DNA of 64,000 bases from Sediminicola sp. YIK13 (GTDB lineage Bacteria > Bacteroidota > Bacteroidia > Flavobacteriales > Flavobacteriaceae): positions 1,282,501 through 1,346,500 of the forward strand of contig NZ_CP010535.1 of NCBI RefSeq assembly GCF_001430825.1, written 5' to 3'. The notes beneath the pieces are model-generated. The model searched no databases. It was not told where the DNA came from and worked only from the letters and a program-made list of their open reading frames with translations. The position numbers were made by a program, and so were the translations under genes. Below are positions 62,048 to 64,000 of the stretch, piece by piece (the stretch's first letter is position 1; each line of letters starts with the position of its first letter).

Positions 62048-64000
62048 ATGAAAAATTTGAAATTATTTCTATTAAATGCACTACTCTTCAGTACTCTAAT
62101 CTCTTGCAATGAGAACAAAGAGCAGATTGTTCAAAAAAACGACTTTAAGGTAGAATTTGAAAAGTTTACTTTGGAAAACGGATTGCAAGTTATTTTTCAT
62201 GTGGACACCTCCGATCCCGTAGTTGCCGTTGCATTAACGAGCCATGTTGGTTCTGCACGGGAAATTGAAGGGAGAACAGGATTTGCCCATCTCTTTGAGC
62301 ACTTGTTGTTCCTGGAATCAGAGAATTTAGGAAAAGGAGGATTGGATAAAATGAGTGCGCGCATTGGAGGTTCCGGTGCCAATGGATCCACTAGTAGGGA
62401 TCGAACCAATTATTTCCAAACAGTACCCAAAGATGCCCTTGAAAAGATGATATGGGCAGAAGCAGACAAGTTGGGTTATTTTATAAATACAGTTACAGAG
62501 CCTGTTTTAGCCAAGGAAAAACAAGTAGTAAAGAACGAAAAGAGACAAAGCTATGACAATAGGCCCTATGGCCATAATTCTTATGTCATTGGAAAAAATC
62601 TATATCCCAAAGATCATCCTTACAATTGGCAGGTTATTGGTTCTTTGGAAGACCTCCAAAATGCAACCCTGAATGATGTAAAGGATTTTTATAACCGTTG
62701 GTATGTTCCCAACAATGTCACCTTGACCATTGCAGGCGATTTTGACGCTGTACAGGCCAAGGCATGGGTAGAAAAGTATTTTAGTGAAATAAAACGCGGA
62801 GAAGCAATTCCCGAAATGGAGAAAAGACCTGTAACACTGCAAGAAACCAAAAAACTATACTATGAGGACAATTTTGCCAAACTTCCCCAACTAACAATTA
62901 CTTGGCCAACAGTTTACGAATACCATCCGGATACATATGCCTTGGAAGTGTTGGGCAATTACCTCACCCAAGGTAAAAAAGCACCATTGTATAAAACTTT
63001 GGTAGAAAAGGAAAAATTGACTGATGAGGTGGGGCTTTACCAAAGAAGTGCTGAAATTGCCGGAGAATATTATTTACAGGTTAGGGCCTTTGAAAATACA
63101 GACCTAACACAGGTGAAGAGTGCCATTGATAAGGGATTTGCACACTTTGAAAAGGAAGGGATATCAGAAGAAGATCTATCCCGAATCAAAGCAGGTCAGG
63201 AGACACGGTTTTACACAAATTTATCAAGCGTTTTGGGCAAAGGGTTTCAATTGGCACAATATGAGATTTTTGCCGGAGATCCCGGTTTTATTAATGAGGA
63301 TATAAAAAACATACTTTCCGTTACCAAAGAAGACGTAATGCGAGTGTACAATACCTACATTAAAGATAAGCACTTTGTCGCTACCAGCTTTGTTCCGAAA
63401 GGTTTGGCACCACTAGCATTGGAGGGTTCTACTTTGGCGGAGGTCGTAGAAGAAAAAATTATTGAAGGTGCCGAGGAGACCTTTGACGCCAGTATTGTTG
63501 CAACCTATGAAAAAACACAGTCCAGTTTTGACAGAAGTCAGGAACCTCCATATGGTGCTAGTCCTGACGTAAAAGTTCCGGAGGTTTGGAAAGATACTTT
63601 ATCCTCTGGTATACGCTTATATGGAATTGAAAATAAGGAAGTGCCCTTAGTCCAATTCCAAATGCAAATTACAGGCGGAATGTTATTAGAGGACCCTGAA
63701 AAAATAGGAGTTTCAAATTTACTGTCTCAATTAATGACAAAAGGGACTAAAAACAAAACACCTGAAGAGCTAGAAAATGCAATAGAAAGTTTAGGCTCTT
63801 CTATAAATGCCTACGCTACAGATGAAGCTATCATTATAATGGGGAACACTCTTTCTAAGAATTATGATAAAACTATGGCATTGGTTCAAGAAATGCTATT
63901 AGAACCAAGATGGGATGAACAAGAATTTGAACTGTTAAAACAAAGTAGCCTTAGTCAAATTGAGCAACAAAAGGCCAATCCAAACAATATCGCTTCCATC
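62048..64000 (+). CDS. M16-family zinc metallopeptidase, lipoprotein (cut by window end)
   Basis: The first 651 codons of a pitrilysin/insulinase-family peptidase that continues past the window. It starts with a lipoprotein signal (KNLKLFLLNALLFSTLISCN, Cys20). The inverted zinc motif HxxEH is HLFEH at residues 81-85 in TGFAHLFEHLLFLE, and the third ligand is probably a Glu near 163 in VVKNEKRQSYDNRP. A second M16-like half begins near residue 510 (VPEVWKDTLSSGIRLYGIEN). This resembles the two-domain M16B proteins of about 900 residues in Bacteroidota. It probably degrades peptides in the periplasm or at the outer membrane. Confidence 0.9.
   Translation, partial: MKNLKLFLLNALLFSTLISCNENKEQIVQKNDFKVEFEKFTLENGLQVIFHVDTSDPVVAVALTSHVGSAREIEGRTGFAHLFEHLLFLESENLGKGGLDKMSARIGGSGANGSTSRDRTNYFQTVPKDALEKMIWAEADKLGYFINTVTEPVLAKEKQVVKNEKRQSYDNRPYGHNSYVIGKNLYPKDHPYNWQVIGSLEDLQNATLNDVKDFYNRWYVPNNVTLTIAGDFDAVQAKAWVEKYFSEIKRGEAIPEMEKRPVTLQETKKLYYEDNFAKLPQLTITWPTVYEYHPDTYALEVLGNYLTQGKKAPLYKTLVEKEKLTDEVGLYQRSAEIAGEYYLQVRAFENTDLTQVKSAIDKGFAHFEKEGISEEDLSRIKAGQETRFYTNLSSVLGKGFQLAQYEIFAGDPGFINEDIKNILSVTKEDVMRVYNTYIKDKHFVATSFVPKGLAPLALEGSTLAEVVEEKIIEGAEETFDASIVATYEKTQSSFDRSQEPPYGASPDVKVPEVWKDTLSSGIRLYGIENKEVPLVQFQMQITGGMLLEDPEKIGVSNLLSQLMTKGTKNKTPEELENAIESLGSSINAYATDEAIIIMGNTLSKNYDKTMALVQEMLLEPRWDEQEFELLKQSSLSQIEQQKANPNNIASI

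Noticed and set aside
61906-62112. Small plus-strand open frame before the M16 peptidase
   Set aside because: It overlaps the M16 signal peptide in another frame, is Lys/Thr/Ser-rich and has no recognisable features.
1-64000. tRNA, rRNA, CRISPR array, IS element, prophage or defence system
   Set aside because: No cloverleaf-like sequence, array of regular repeats, transposase, integrase or phage/defence gene was found; apart from the four-helix cassette the window is ordinary core chromosome.

Overview
The window is a continuous piece of a chromosome from a member of the Bacteroidota, most likely a marine Flavobacteriaceae (Maribacter/Arenibacter/Zobellia-like; the genus is an inference). 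The signs are TAnnTTTG promoter boxes, the near absence of Shine-Dalgarno sequences, many lipoproteins with acidic residues just after the lipobox Cys, a BtuB/BtuG-like surface uptake pair, single-chain PurL, CarB without its allosteric domain, and type B L31. Coding density is high and most genes are housekeeping. I see no rRNA, tRNA, insertion sequence, CRISPR array, prophage or defence island.

Layout. 1-1.6 kb: a secreted S41 protease lipoprotein. 1.6-8.0 kb: a vitamin B12 locus, with a TonB receptor and a BtuG-like beta-propeller lipoprotein on the minus strand behind a cobalamin riboswitch, and BtuF-BtuC-BtuD on the plus strand. 8.1-10.4 kb: RmuC, a small membrane protein and an acyl-CoA thioesterase. 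10.3-14.2 kb: the oxidative pentose phosphate branch, zwf-pgl divergent from gnd. 14.3-17.5 kb: rpmH and carB. 17.6-25.6 kb: a DUF6263-like secreted protein, a TPR-like membrane protein, cardiolipin synthase, lytic transglycosylase, alpha/beta hydrolase, a small GNAT-like protein, MtaB, a GlmU-like protein and L31. 25.8-30.9 kb: DUF4199 protein, glycosyltransferase, phosphohexomutase and an MsbA-like exporter. 31.0-32.5 kb: ECF sigma factor, membrane partner and periplasmic sensor in overlapping order. 32.6-40.5 kb: propeller lipoprotein, RsmB, M20 amidohydrolase, PurL. 40.8-49.1 kb: acyl-CoA ligase, then a MarR-led beta-oxidation operon (hydroxyacyl-CoA dehydrogenase/enoyl-CoA hydratase, thiolase, acyl-CoA dehydrogenase) with a foreign-looking four-helix-bundle gene inside it. 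49.2-57.2 kb: PLP decarboxylase, GH15 protein divergent from a fused trehalose synthase/phosphatase, a propeller-NTF2 fusion and an MFS transporter. 57.3-64 kb: M28 and M1 peptidases, an unknown lipoprotein, and an M16 peptidase cut by the window end.

The most notable points are: a four-helix-bundle cassette of low G+C with imperfect terminal inverted repeats inside the beta-oxidation operon; a 38-bp perfect palindrome over the marR promoter, with a related site upstream of the acyl-CoA ligase; a btuD gene with no ordinary start codon where its N-terminus must begin; a GH15 enzyme without the usual second catalytic Glu; an M28 peptidase with Asp where the first metal-ligand His is expected; and an anti-sigma-like protein with a duplicated cytoplasmic motif. 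Everything here is read by eye; no database search was run.
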